A stretch of DNA of 64,000 nucleotides from Selaginella tamariscina. Lineage: Eukaryota; Streptophyta; Lycopodiopsida; Selaginellales; Selaginellaceae. The notes beneath the pieces were generated by a model. The model was not told where the DNA came from and did not search any database. It was given only the letters and a program-made list of their open reading frames with translations. The translations under genes and the position numbers were made by a program. Positions 1-11,414 of the stretch are shown piece by piece. The stretch covers positions 731,531-795,530 of the forward strand of contig PUQB01000026.1 in the NCBI GenBank assembly GCA_003024785.1. The letters are read 5' to 3'. Each line of letters starts with the position of its first letter. Within the stretch, counting starts at the first letter, position 1.

Positions 1-72
1 TTGGTAGCCACGTGTTGTCACATGTTAGCCCCGAATGACCATTTGGTAGCCACGTGTTGCCACATGTTAGCC
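1..72. repeat. Two-copy tandem repeat carrying G-boxes
   Basis: A unit of about 31 bp occurs at 1-30 and again at 42-71, differing at one visible base, with an 11-bp spacer. Each copy contains the palindromic G-box core CACGTG followed by a CACATG half. The array runs off the left edge, so the copy number is unknown. Confidence 0.75.
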
Positions 73-1203
73 CTTTGGGTTAAAACTCTGACAGAAAGTT
101 ATTTTACAACAACCTAGTTAATTAGGAGAGTTGCTGACTTTGGCACCTTTCTTGCAAGCACAAATTATGTTTTCAATACATGAGATATGCAAGTAAAATA
201 TATGTTATGTAATTATGATTAAGAAACTGGATATGGATTGGGATGAGGAAGTATCACTATTTCCATAAGGATAGGCTATGTTTATATAAAGAAACATATG
301 AACTATTGAGGATAAAACCACTTAAGAACACATCATTCCTAGTATAAATGACTAATAAAAGAAAAGTACAACTGATTGGTATATATGAATTAATGTTACC
401 AATTTAATTTATAAACTTTAATTGGTCATATTACAAATGAACATTATTAATCAACCTTATCTGATGTTACTGGAATACAATAAGCAAATGTATAATATGA
501 TTGAAAGCATAATGAAATGGTACTTTATAAGAGATGGAAGAGGGAAAAAAATTATTTGAAAACAATCCAAATTTAATGGATTGCTAAGGTGGATTTAATA
601 AGATTGTTAATGTGGAAAAGAATGGGAGAAATCCACGAAAACCAAATAAGTTTGGATATAACCAATAATATGACCAATTTGGTCCTTTGTAAGTGGATAT
701 TATTTAACAAAATTTACAATTTAAAAGCAACAAGTCATAAATTAACAAATGTAAATTATAACAACGAAAGATGTTAAAATAAAAAGACAAAACAAAAACT
801 TCTCACATTTAAAATAGTTATTGATTTGGAATCAAAATATATAATGCAAATATTTTCGTATGGAATTAGAAGAATCCCTCTATTAATTTGTACACACTGT
901 ATTAAATTTATATCAAATTCTAAGTTTAAGAAGCAATGTCTATATAAAATAAATCCAACGTATTTGTGTGTGTTTGTGTGGTATACTTGTAGACAATACT
1001 AACGTGGATACGGCCGTTTGCATGTTATTCTGACTTTGTATTGAATAGGTATATATGTCAAATAACTATATAATAGAGAACATAGTGCTCAGATATCACC
1101 CATAAGAGAATAAGTTAAACTAATCAAAACTTATGCATACTTCTCTCTATCTAGAGAGAATCAAGGACTTCTAAGAGGTCATCTGAGTTTAATAGAAAAC
1201 CTT
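73..1203. other. AT-rich intergenic DNA, no gene seen
   Basis: No splice-linked coding segment or domain was found here. The only open frame over 60 codons (589-777) is Asn/Ile/Lys-rich and has no family resemblance. The right part lies just downstream of the MYB gene on the opposite strand and probably holds its 3' UTR. Confidence 0.6.
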
Positions 1204-1873
1204 CTAAGAAATCCAGGCTTGACAGCTGTTTGTTACCGTCTCCTTGTAATTCACGACTTCCTGAATCGGAAACAGAACTTTCGCGTACGAATCTCCCTCA
1301 GAATCTGAGTTCGAATCTCTCATTTTGTCATTCAAGCTGTACAGCTTCTTCTTCGTGTTTGCGGATGAATGTGTGGCATTTTCTAAGGACTTGTGTGTGT
1401 TGGGATCGACTCCCATGCTTAACAGTTCTTGCTTAAATGATAGTTCCAGTAGTTCTTTATCTCGTTGTCACTTCGTCCAGGAATCCTTCCTGCAATGATC
1501 GACCACCTGTACACACACATGTATACATATATAGTCATATATATATGTGTGTGTACGTGTGTATACATATACCTGTTTCCAAGTAATGCATGAAGTCTGA
1601 TAATGAGATCGATTTCATCGCGGGAGAAGTTTCCACGTTTAATATCTGGTCTTAAGTAATTAAGCCATCTTAAACGGCAGCTTTTACCGCATCTTTGTAA
1701 TCCTGTAATAATATGCATTAATAATAACACACACACACACACACACCTGCTGCCTGGGGAAGCTTTCTCCAGTTTCCTTCCTTGCCATGTTTCTGTATGT
1801 AATTGGCAAGTACTGCATCTTCTTCCGGAGACCAATGTCCCCTATGGAGTTGGACATTGTTGTTTCTAATCAT
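1204..1873 (-). CDS. R2R3-MYB transcription factor
   Basis: Nuclear DNA-binding regulator. Exon 1 (1873-1747) starts at the ATG before the R2 repeat; exon 2 (1702-1573) is exactly 130 bp, the hallmark size of R2R3-MYB genes; exon 3 begins at 1506. Introns are GT-AG and phases join correctly. R2 contains WSPEED, GNWRKLP and [21 protein letters not shown]3 contains [12 protein letters not shown]. Between them [20 protein letters not shown] fits the bHLH-contact signature except that Ile replaces the second Leu. The frame meets a stop at 1421-1419, just after R3. Two bases on, another frame runs 1416-1204 and begins [11 protein letters not shown], the conserved GIDPxTHxPL motif that normally follows R3. 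One added base would make R3 and this motif contiguous, so I infer a one-base loss or a sequence error. The exact subgroup is not assigned. Intron 1 opens with a (GT)n run. Confidence 0.88.
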
Positions 1874-2168
1874 TACTTAACCGTTTTATGGTGTGAATAT
1901 TCGTATTTATATGAGGATGACCTTGTAGCATCATAGAAAGTCTCATATCGCGTGCGAATTTACATTGTTTATGTAAAGTCAATTAAATTTCACTATTTAT
2001 ACGTGTCCGTATGTAATAGATACACGCTATAACGAATTAATCAACGAAGCAAAACACTGTACCAAATGTGGCTCTGACGAATCACAGCCGTTGGATTTCG
2101 GTAAACATATTTAAATGAAATGGGCATTATTAAAATGATTTGATAGTACTATTAAATCCTATAGCTAA
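1874..2168 (-). promoter_or_regulatory. Upstream region of the MYB gene
   Basis: AT-rich DNA directly before the MYB start codon on the minus strand. No sharp TATA box or operator-like element stands out. Confidence 0.3.
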
Positions 2169-2341
2169 GAGGTAAAATTATATTTAAAACAGATTTAAAA
2201 ACAGGTAAAATTATATTTATAACATATAATAAACAAGTAAAATTATATCTAAACCATATAATAAACAGGTAAAATTATATCTAAAAACATATAATAAACA
2301 GGTAAACTTATATTTAAAACATATAATACACAGGTAAAACT
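2169..2341 (+). repeat. Tandem array, about five copies of a 33-38 bp unit (left arm)
   Basis: The unit begins CAGGTAAAATTATAT and ends ACATATAATAAA, repeated about five times with small differences. The same unit occurs in reverse complement at about 2836-2935, so the two arrays face each other across roughly 500 bp. Confidence 0.8.
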
Positions 2342-2429
2342 ATAGTTTATGCTTTCAGTCGTCCATTATATGAATGTTTAATATGTTATTAAAATATATT
2401 AAGTGCATAAACCCTAAAAATGCTCTTGT

Positions 2430-2696
2430 AGGTGGGTTATAGATATGGAAGCAAGGCCGTTCAATCTATTAGAAACAAAACGTCCGACCTCAGAAACGGA
2501 GTCGGAACTTGTGTCGGAGCTCGGTATGTTGCTGTCCTGGGCTCACGGCCGCCACAGTCGGGCGCATATGCATAAATAATCCATGTATGTGTTATAAATA
2601 TTTTATGCATGTGTGGGTGGCCATGTGTAAATGTCATATACATCTTATTATACCTATGTAAACATACCTGGTCCAAGATGGTCTTCTCATAAGATA

Positions 2697-2700
<4 letters not shown>
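2430..2700. other. GC-richer island with splice-like borders; possible exon remnants
   Basis: Between the inverted arrays lies a stretch clearly richer in GC than its flanks (about 2431-2560). On the plus strand an open segment is bounded by TTGTAG before 2431 and a GTATGT donor-like site near 2530. On the minus strand the same DNA is open and Ser/Asp-rich, bounded by a CCCAG acceptor-like site, and a second short segment ends at a GTATGT site near 2670. Neither reading resembles a family I know. It could be captured exon pieces or a decayed gene. Confidence 0.25.
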
Positions 2701-2732
<32 letters not shown>

Positions 2733-2835
2733 TATACATGTGTGTGTACACATAACATTTGCATAGGGGTTGCTGGGTTTAGGGTTTATGGAAATCTCAC
2801 ACGTAACATTTTTTTTTTCATAATATATTTAATAA

Positions 2836-2935
2836 CATGTTTATTATATGTTTTAAAAATAAATTTTACCTGTTTGATATATGTTTTAAAAATAAGTTTA
2901 CCTGTTTATTATACGGTTTAAAAATAATTTACCAA
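2836..2935 (-). repeat. Inverted copy of the 33-38 bp tandem array (right arm)
   Basis: About two and a half units, the reverse complement of the array at 2169-2341 (TTTATTATATG, then TTTAAAAATAA, then TTTACCTG). Together the arms could form a long stem. Confidence 0.75.
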
Positions 2936-3076
2936 ATGCGTGTCTATTATAGAAGTATTGTCTTGCAAGGATACGCAACACAATGGTAAACCACACACAC
3001 ACGCACGCACGCACGCATAGAGGACATAAAGAGTTGATGTGTATTAAACAAAACCGATTAATCTGTAAATTTGTGT

Positions 3077-4270
3077 TTACATATAGCATGCAAATTGCTT
3101 CTTCATTTTGGATACCAAGTTGGTTGACTCGTATTGACTGGGAAGTTGACCAATCACTATCATCTGTTGAACCCGGTCAACGATGTCCGCAAGCTCCCTC
3201 CGTTTTGCCTCCTCTATCTCAGCCTTCATCTTTTACAAAAAAAAATAAAAATAATTTATATTATTTTTATAGAATCTGATATTTAACTTATATAACCCTG
3301 TTAATATATAACTAGCTAATAATAAACTATATAATAATAATAATAATAAATTTTAATTATTTTTTACCCTCTCAGCTTTTGTGTGTGAATTCGCAATGGC
3401 CTTTTCAGTCTCTTCATTTGCATGTGACTTTATTCTTTGAGCTTCTTGACGAGCTCTTGCCAATATCTTATCTGCTCTCACCTGAAGAATATACTAAAAG
3501 AATAAAGCAAATTATCGAAATTAAAATCTAATAAAAACTAAAACACATATTCATAAAGATTTATATTATATAATAAAATAACTATGATTGATATGGTTTT
3601 TGAAAGCTCACACACTCTCTTTACAATCGTATAATTATATTGTTTTATAATAAACATTTACTTGATGTTATTTATTAATTATTATTTTTTTTAAAACTGT
3701 ACTTACTTCTGCATTATGGACGAGCTGTTCTGCTCGTTGTTCTTCCTTCTTGTGATTCTCCAAAGTTTTTGCTTCCTCATACATTCTCTGCCTCTCAATT
3801 TTGTCCTGAAAACTTACAATTTAGCTTGCTAAGCTGGGGATTACATAATAATCACACACACACACACACGCACACGTTTATAGATGTCGACATAGCTTCA
3901 TCAAAATGCAAGGATTATTAAACTCCACAGTAGCGGCCTTGTTTGAAAGTCTTGTGTGTCTGTGTGTGAATATGTAAATCACACACACATACACACGTTA
4001 TAGATATCAATATAGCTTCATCAAAATGCAAAGATTATTAAACTCCACAGTAGTGGATGTGTATGTGTGTGTATGTGCACACACACACACGCGCGTTTAT
4101 AAGTGTCAATATAGCTTCAGCACAATGCAAAGATTATCCTTGTTCAAAAGTCTTCTGTGTGTGTGTGAATATGTAACACACACACATTTAGAAGTTTCAA
4201 TATAGCTTCATCAAAATGCAAAGATTATTGAACTCGACCCTGTTCAAAAGTCCAGTGTGTGTGAAGTAAA

Positions 4271-4308
<38 letters not shown>

Positions 4309-5095
4309 GGAGGCGTTGAGCACGAGCTTCGGTCTTGCGCATGGTGGCATCCAAGTAAGCTTGTGCTTCGGTTTCCACCCTTCCCCGATGAGCCTCCGCA
4401 ATGGCTTCTGCTCTGTGGTTTACAGACTTACTTAGAGAAGACGCACTAGTCATTGAAGATGCAGGGCTGCTGTATGGATTTTGCACACCCGTGGCCCCAT
4501 CCGCACCGTTCTGTGTCTCTTCCTTATTAGAACTCGTCTTTCTATACGCTTGAGACAAACTCTGTCATACAAAAATACCTTATAAACACACATACATGTA
4601 TCACATGTGTGTGTGTGTGTGAATATGTAAATAAACTTCAATTAACTTCCATTATAAAATTAGGTGTTTGTGTGTGTGTGTGTGTTGTGTTATATCTCTA
4701 TATCCAAATACATGTAAATATAGAATATCCAATATTTATCTAAGTAAAACTGTAACATATAATTTTTATTAAAATGTGTGAAATTACATAATTATTTAAA
4801 ATTTTAACATACTTAAATAATATTGGATATTGTATTCGAATATTAAAAGAAAGAATATTCATTAATTACGATAAGCTGGTGATTGTGTTAAACTCAATTT
4901 TTTTTACCAATACAAAAAACAAAATGATATAATTATTAAAAAAAATTAAATCATATTTTTTTAATATAGTAAAATAAATTATATATAGATAATATATTAT
5001 CTATAATTATATATATTATTATATATAATAATATAGTAAAATGTACACGTATATACCTTCTTGAGATCGACGGCCATAGCCGACGACAAATCCAT
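3077..5095 (-). CDS. Coiled-coil protein, 219 aa, five exons
   Basis: Exons 5095-5057, 4561-4307, 3805-3707, 3481-3368 and 3229-3077 are 39, 255, 99, 114 and 153 bp. All are multiples of three, all introns are GT-AG phase 0, and the frame is unbroken. The start is the ATG that opens MDLSSAMAVDLKK. Residues 14-60 are Ser/Asn-rich and look disordered. From about residue 60 to 195 the protein is a highly charged Ala/Glu/Lys/Arg helix (for example TEAQAYLDATMRKTEARAQR and RADKILARARQEAQR), typical of a long coiled coil. The C-terminal 30 residues are less charged and end KKQFACYM. No signal peptide or membrane segment is visible. I do not recognise the family; the Ala/Glu-rich coil loosely recalls remorin tails, but I see no firm match. 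It is divergently paired with the protease gene at 5417. Confidence 0.8.
3860..4306 (+). repeat. Intronic minisatellite, four degenerate copies of about 110 bp
   Basis: Inside intron 2 of the coiled-coil gene, four copies share the core ATAGCTTCATCAAAATGCAA followed by GATTATTAAACTC, each flanked by (CA)n or (GT)n runs. Cores start near 3890, 4011, 4111 and 4202. The array ends in a (CA)18 run that is the 5' splice end of the intron on the minus strand. Confidence 0.8.
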
Positions 5096-5416
5096 GGCTG
5101 CCTACAAAGAACACCAAAAAGAATCCGCCAGCAGCTATAAGATTTCGAACCGCATATTAATAATAAGAAGATTTACACAGATCTTGCGTGTACAGCAGCA
5201 TCAGACAAACCCTAACTCCGTCCAAGAAAAGTTGGCAAAAAGTGCTCTCGTCTCGCCACGTGGACAAATCAATCACCCGGGAAATGCCACGCCAGCAACA
5301 CAGGCTAAACATTACCCCTCGATATGTTATGACGTGGGATTTGACTTGGCGCGTGCACATCCGTCTGATTAGAAATCGTACGGACGCAGGATTTTAGGGT
5401 TTATCCTGTGGAGTGA
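5096..5416. promoter_or_regulatory. Divergent promoter between the coiled-coil and protease genes
   Basis: Only 321 bp separates the two start codons, so both promoters and 5' UTRs must lie here. The region is GC-richer than most intergenic DNA in the window. CCACGTGG at 5257-5264 is a G-box, and CGTCA-like and GACGTGG motifs are also seen. No clear TATA box for either gene. Confidence 0.5.
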
Positions 5417-8400
5417 ATGGCGCTATGCGCTGCGCCTTCCTCTGCTGCAATCTTGCCGGGAAAGGATCGAAGGACAACGCCTGGTACGCGTGCGCGTGTG
5501 TATGTGTGTATCTATTTGTATCATTTCTTGTAGATTCATTCACGCGAGTAGCGGTAGCGTGTGTCGGAAACCAGAAGGTTTTTGGAGCAGCGCGGCTCAG
5601 ATTAGGGCTTCTTTGTCCGAGCAAGCAGAGATTTTTGCAATGCAACGCGTCCGTACAGGTTCAAGAGAGGAAGGAGTCACTCTCTGTCGAGGATTATTTG
5701 GGAAAGATCAGAGAATCCCTCGGATTTGATGATATTGCTGATGATGAACAGGTTAACATCTCAGGTACACTAAATGTATATATAATCATATATTAATATA
5801 TAGGTGTTAATTAAAGTGAAACATACATAAGCACGCCTGAATGCATATACTCGTCCGTTCTATAAGAAAACAAACAGTCGATCGCACACACACGTGTTGT
5901 CTGTATATAGTGTACGCCTATGTACATATTCTCATTTGCGATTGATACATTAATTTCTATGAACATCCATACCATCATGCATGATTTACATTGACGGATA
6001 CTATATGCCTGACACGATTTTATTATTTGCTTCCTTTAGGGTAAGAAAATGCATAATGTATGCACACATAGGCACATACACTCGAGTGATAATTTACATG
6101 TCTATATGTATGGTGTTTTTTTTAGGAAATCAACGATTTATGGGATTAGATGGGGAATGGAAATTCTCATGGAGCTCAGATGGTCGTTTTTATGAGAAGT
6201 TCCATTGTGAAGAAGTCACTGTAGATGGTGGTTACGATGGTAAAAGGCCATGGCATGCAGATTATGCGGGTAGAGTTACTAAACTGGACCTTGACGACCT
6301 CGAGGTTTGATCTCTACACAATTATGATTAGAATAACTTAATAATTTAAAAAATCAAAAAAAAATATTTTGCTGAATCTAAATAGCTTACTATGACTCTT
6401 TAATGCAGACATCCTTGCTTTCAACATGGTTAAGAACAGGGTATTGGGTTTCATCAGATGCTCGGATAAAGCTAGAAGTGGAACTTGATAAAGATACTTT
6501 AACTCCTTCATCTGAGAAAGTGTTTAAAATACGTCTAAAGAACACCAAGGCAAGTGGTTTTATATGCATAAGTAGACACACGTACACATACACATCTAGG
6601 CACATACGCATGCATATATCTGTATTATGTTTTTGCATGGAACTTTATTATTATATGTAAAACATGATAGGTTGTAGCTCGTGTTCATGTGGATACAGAC
6701 ACCTGGTTGTTGACTCAAATGCGAACTAGCGTTTTTGGTGGAGAAGACGTCTGGGAGTATTCAGATTGGCGACAAATTCTGGTACTTAATTTATGTTTTG
6801 CGGATATATATGGGAATAATAATCGACATCAAAATATATAAATTACTAAAACACACACACATGTCGATGTAGAATTTTGTATATTTGTGTGTTATGTGTC
6901 ATAGCACATGTATAACATATCTTACACACACGCAGAGTACATATTACACCCGCACACACACATGTAAATGTTATATAAAAAACGTGTGAAATTGTTTAAT
7001 GTCGATTTTGGTGATTATTAATTTTTTATTGTCGATTTTGGTGATTACTTATTTTATGTCGATTTTGGTAATAAGTTTGTGCTATTTAGACAATATGTAA
7101 TATGATTTAGTAAATTAATATATATAATATATATATTTTTTCAGCCTGGTCGACGGTATAAGTTTCCGTGTGCGTCTATACGTTATCCTCCTGCTGGGGG
7201 AGATACCACGTTTTTTGACAATGCAGAAGTTGGTGACATTCATGCGAGTCTATTTGCAGTACCCTCTTCATTTCAAGTTCAGCGGCACAATAAATTTTGT
7301 CCTTCAATTGAAATTGACGAAACTGTTCCTTCAACTATCCAGGTAATATGTAGATACATGTATACGTGCGTGTTTATATGAATATATGAGTGTATGTATG
7401 TAATTCACGTTATCATGAACACATACGTGCATATCTATGAAAGACACGTATGTGCACATATATTACATTGATATGGGGATACTGAGATATTACCTTGTTG
7501 CTTTTAAAGATGATTCAAACAGTTAGCGGCCATTATGTGGTGAAACCATTAATTGACGGTGAAGACGTTGGGTATGTAGTACTTGAGCCACTATGGTTAT
7601 TTCTTTATTCATGTTTGATCAGTTTCCAGGTATTTCGTGGTTGACACCGGTGCAAGTGGTCTCTCCCTGGCCCCTGGTCTGGTAAGTATATATAGCATAT
7701 TTATCTATGTGTGTACATATACATATGTGTGTGCATATAGATATGTTATATGTATATATATCTTATGCATGTTGTAACTTTTCAGGCAGAGAAGCTTTCA
7801 ATGCATGGTTTTGGTGAAATTTTCGTCACTGGTGTTGAAAGTCAGGTTTGTATATATGGTTATCGGTTTATTTGCTATTTTACACACACAACAATTTGTA
7901 TGTGTATGAGTTTAAACACTGATCCCTTCAGGTTAAAAGTAAACTAGTTCGTGGTCGAGAATTTAAGCTTGGACGGCTGACAATCACAAATCCAGTGTAC
8001 ATAGAGGTAATCTCGCTGTTACTGCATAGGTTAGCAATATTATAAATTATAGATTGTGTGTGTGTGTGTGTGTGTGGAATTATACTAATTTGATATGTAT
8101 GGTTTTTATTCTTTATCAGGTATCAATGGATGGAGTCGTGAGAGGAGTGGATAATATTGCTGGAATATGTGGCTTCGATTTATTTTACCATTGTATTGTT
8201 GAGGTAAGCATTCTTTCTACGACACATGGTGTTGTTTTTGATATTTATGCTTTCATTTTAGATGTCAATGGTGGAAAACACTTTGTCTCTTTACAATCCT
8301 ACAAGTTACGAGTTCCCCAAATCCGAAACCTGGGTGGTAAGCCTCTTAAATGTATACAATATAATATTTACAAACATATCGATACTATATTGCATGGTTG

Positions 8401-9364
8401 ATTGATGATAAGCAAACTATAGATACTACACTCTGTGTGTGTGTGTGTGTGTGTGTGAGTGAGAGAGAGAAGAGAGAGAGAGAGAGTGGGGTAATATTTC
8501 ACACGAAATACGCATATACATACACACAACACATATATGCTTATTTTTGTTCCAGACAATGCGTATGTTGGAGAATGTACCTCATGTAACGGCAAAGTTC
8601 AATGGGCATGAGTCTCTATTCTTACTTGACACAGGCGCAGGGGTGTTGATGTTATATTTCCTCATAAAACTGTTGAGGAATATGATCTTCTCAAAGGCTC
8701 CAATACTCCCTTCTTGGATGCCAAAGTGAAAGGAGTAATGCCAGCTCTGGAATCCAGGTCCTTATACATATATGTACTCATGCACGTGTGTGGTGTGTGT
8801 GTGTGTCTGTGTGTGTTGTGGTATCATTGTGGCATATATGAGATATATCGCTAATGTGCGTGCATGTGTGTGTGTGTGTATGACACAGTTTTGTATATCG
8901 ATTTATGTATTTTACATGTTATGTGTTTACCTGTTCTTAGTTTCTGAAATAACAGAATGTGGGATGTACATGTTCATTTCAGTCATACGTATATACGTAT
9001 GTATATGTATACATATATTGTAGTGTGGTACGTATGCGTATATTCTTGACTCATTGCTCAACTGTAAACACACACACACTCACGCATGCAGGCATAGGTG
9101 CGTTTCTATATAAATGTGTATTTATGGTGAACTAGCAGGCATTGTATGGAGCACTGTCTAAGTTCGAGCTGGGGACTACGTATTCAAGAACATAAGGGCA
9201 CTGTTTTTTAAGGGCGAAGGGGAATGGTGAGCTTCTCAGTATATACAGGAGGTATATTATGCGAACAACTGCTACGCTCGTTTGTACTCATCATGGATTA
9301 CCAAAGATGTCGGGTTGCCTTTGTTCAACGAGACGAGGACAGATTAGGTAACGACGAAACATAG
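5417..9364 (+). CDS. Two-lobed retropepsin-like aspartyl protease, probably plastid-targeted, 14 exons
   Basis: Exons: 5417-5483, 5534-5764, 6126-6304, 6409-6549, 6671-6781, 7145-7342, 7510-7571, 7630-7681, 7786-7845, 7932-8006, 8120-8203, 8262-8336, 8556-8757, 9139-9364; phases join through exon 12. Residues 1-60 are rich in Ala, Ser, Arg and Lys with few acidic residues, as in a plastid transit peptide. About 270 residues of unassigned sequence follow. Two aspartyl protease signatures come next: FVVDTGASGLSL near residue 334 and LFLLDTGAG near residue 470, about 135 residues apart, as expected for a bilobed enzyme with one catalytic Asp per lobe. The tail contains MDYQRCRVAFVQRDED. Intron 4 has a GC-AG border (AAG|gcaagt). 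Exons 13-14 contain about three or more one-base frame breaks after the second DTG. The intron-rich structure and two lobes mark a host gene rather than a retroelement fragment. The substrate is unknown. Confidence 0.78.
7000..7078 (+). repeat. Three-copy tandem repeat in protease intron 5
   Basis: The core TGTCGATTTTGGT occurs three times, spaced about 27-30 bp apart, in AT-rich intron sequence. Confidence 0.8.
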
Positions 9365-9989
9365 TTAACCCTTTTATATTAATTTCTACACATTTTTATA
9401 CATTGTGTGCATGTGCGTGTGCGTGTGCGTGTGTGTCTGATATCAAATGAAGTGTTGGACAATTATGAATATATATAAATACTTATATATGTGTGTGTGT
9501 ACATTTATTGTGTGTATATATATTACACGGAGGTCTTTTACGAAACGTTCTTAATAACAAGTGGCATCAGTTAATTGATTAAAAAAAATTGAATTTTGTA
9601 AGATTGATATATTAACATATTCAATATTATCTTTTAAATTTTATTTATACGGGTGCTTTGAGACCTTATTATTAACTAAAATATAAATTTAAATTAGAAA
9701 ATCAAAATAGATGTGGTTGAAATGAAAAACTGAAAGCTCGCAACAAAACAAAAAACAAATTACTAAAAATTAAAATTTAGGATTATCATTAAGATTTATT
9801 AAGTTCAATCTGTAATTTGAAAGTGTAGTTATGCAAAATGATAGAACATCAGCTTGTAAACATTATAATGACATTTGTCCTTCTTTTAATTTAACGTTAT
9901 CTATACAATTCAGTGTCGTTCGTCTTTAAATTTATTCAAAGTAGTAAAATGAAAGTTGTTACAAACTAAAAACACTTCATACACCTCTA

Positions 9990-10110
9990 TCCGGAAGAGA
10001 GTCATTTGATTTTTAAAAATTAGCTTAAAAATAGAAATTGTGCTTACCACTGAGATTTTTTTTTTCTATGAGAATTAATCATTAATATCAAAATGAAAAT
10101 AATCTGGTTG
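9990..10110 (+). repeat. Dispersed repeat, copy 1
   Basis: Contains GAGTCATTTGATTTT, AAAATTAGCTTAAA, a TTACCACTGAGATTTT segment and then GAATTAATCATTAATAT. The same ordered landmarks recur at about 12105-12180, 13660-13760 and 14245-14345 with moderate divergence, so this is an old dispersed family or regional duplication. Confidence 0.6.
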
Positions 10111-10548
10111 AATATATGGGAATTTTTTTAACTTATAACTCAAGATAATATACTATATGAAATATAGGATGGAATGAAATAATTTAATATATTTGACAAT
10201 TAGCATGTGTGTGTATGTGCGAGAGTGAGGAAATATATGCACATAAGTAATGTTATAACAAAAACAGATAAGTATGAATAAATATCATTTTGCTCATATA
10301 GATTATGTACGTATATAATGCAAATATACACGTAAGTTCCTTTATATTTGTACATATATATTCTTCACGAGATTTATAAATAACTAATAAGTTTAATATT
10401 TTAATTTACTACAAATTATAATTATTTATTACTTTTGCGTATTTAAGTATTACATGTATTATACAATCTTTTATATATATGTAGTGGTTTATTTTTGATT
10501 ACCTGCAATGAAGAGATTATGTATTATTAAATAGGAATGCTTATGGTA

Positions 10549-10549
10549 A

Positions 10550-10588
<39 letters not shown>
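10549..10588. repeat. (TA)n microsatellite
   Basis: About 20 uninterrupted TA dinucleotides followed by a short (AC)n run. Confidence 0.95.
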
Positions 10589-10599
<11 letters not shown>

Positions 10600-11382
10600 C
10601 AACTAATTCATTGAACTTATTTTTTTCTTAATAGTTCTAATAATTATTTCATGGGAAACGTATTTTTTGAGTCTTAATTGGATGGGTCTTATTTTATTAA
10701 AAACAAACTTTAATCTTAAATTATTTTAAGAATCTTCTTAAGACGATGAAGTATACTTTAGTATATATATATATTAATTAAACAGCTTCAATTTAATTAC
10801 AGCTTTAAACTTCGTTTAAGATATTCTAATATGGGAAAACTAAAATTCTTGATTATATTTTATGTTTAATGTAAGGAAGCTTGATGAAGTATATCTAAAA
10901 AAATATCTTGATGATAAAGTATATCTTAAATATACATGTTAATTAGATGGCATTTAACCTTAAATTTAATTTATAAAGATTAGAATATATAAGTATTTAA
11001 AGTAAGGAGTATATATAAGTATTATAAGTATTATTTTTAGTGTACTTCATTACATATATGTGTATAATATGTTTAAACATATCATATATATTACCATTTG
11101 AATTTTTAACATATGTGTCCTTTAAATATATTATACGTATAAATTATGTTTAAAAATAATAGTTATTTTATTTAAATTATAAGTAGGATTTAATCTCAAT
11201 CTTTGATATGGATTCTTTTAAGTACTTTATCTTGTTATTTTTTTTCATCCAAATATTTTAAGGTTGATTTAAAATAAACTTGTTATATTGTAATATAATT
11301 TGACATATGGTTTCACAAAGAAATAGTAATTAACTAGTTTATCACTAAAAGTTTTCTCCATCGAATGGATATTTATCTATCT

Positions 11383-11414
<32 letters not shown>

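Noticed and set aside
3860-4306. Possible CRISPR-like array
   Set aside because: Units are degenerate, spacers are microsatellites and the array lies in a plant intron.
7630-8757. DTG protease motifs considered as a retroelement fragment
   Set aside because: They lie in a 14-exon gene with correct splice phases, two protease lobes and no RT or integrase nearby, so this is a host protease.
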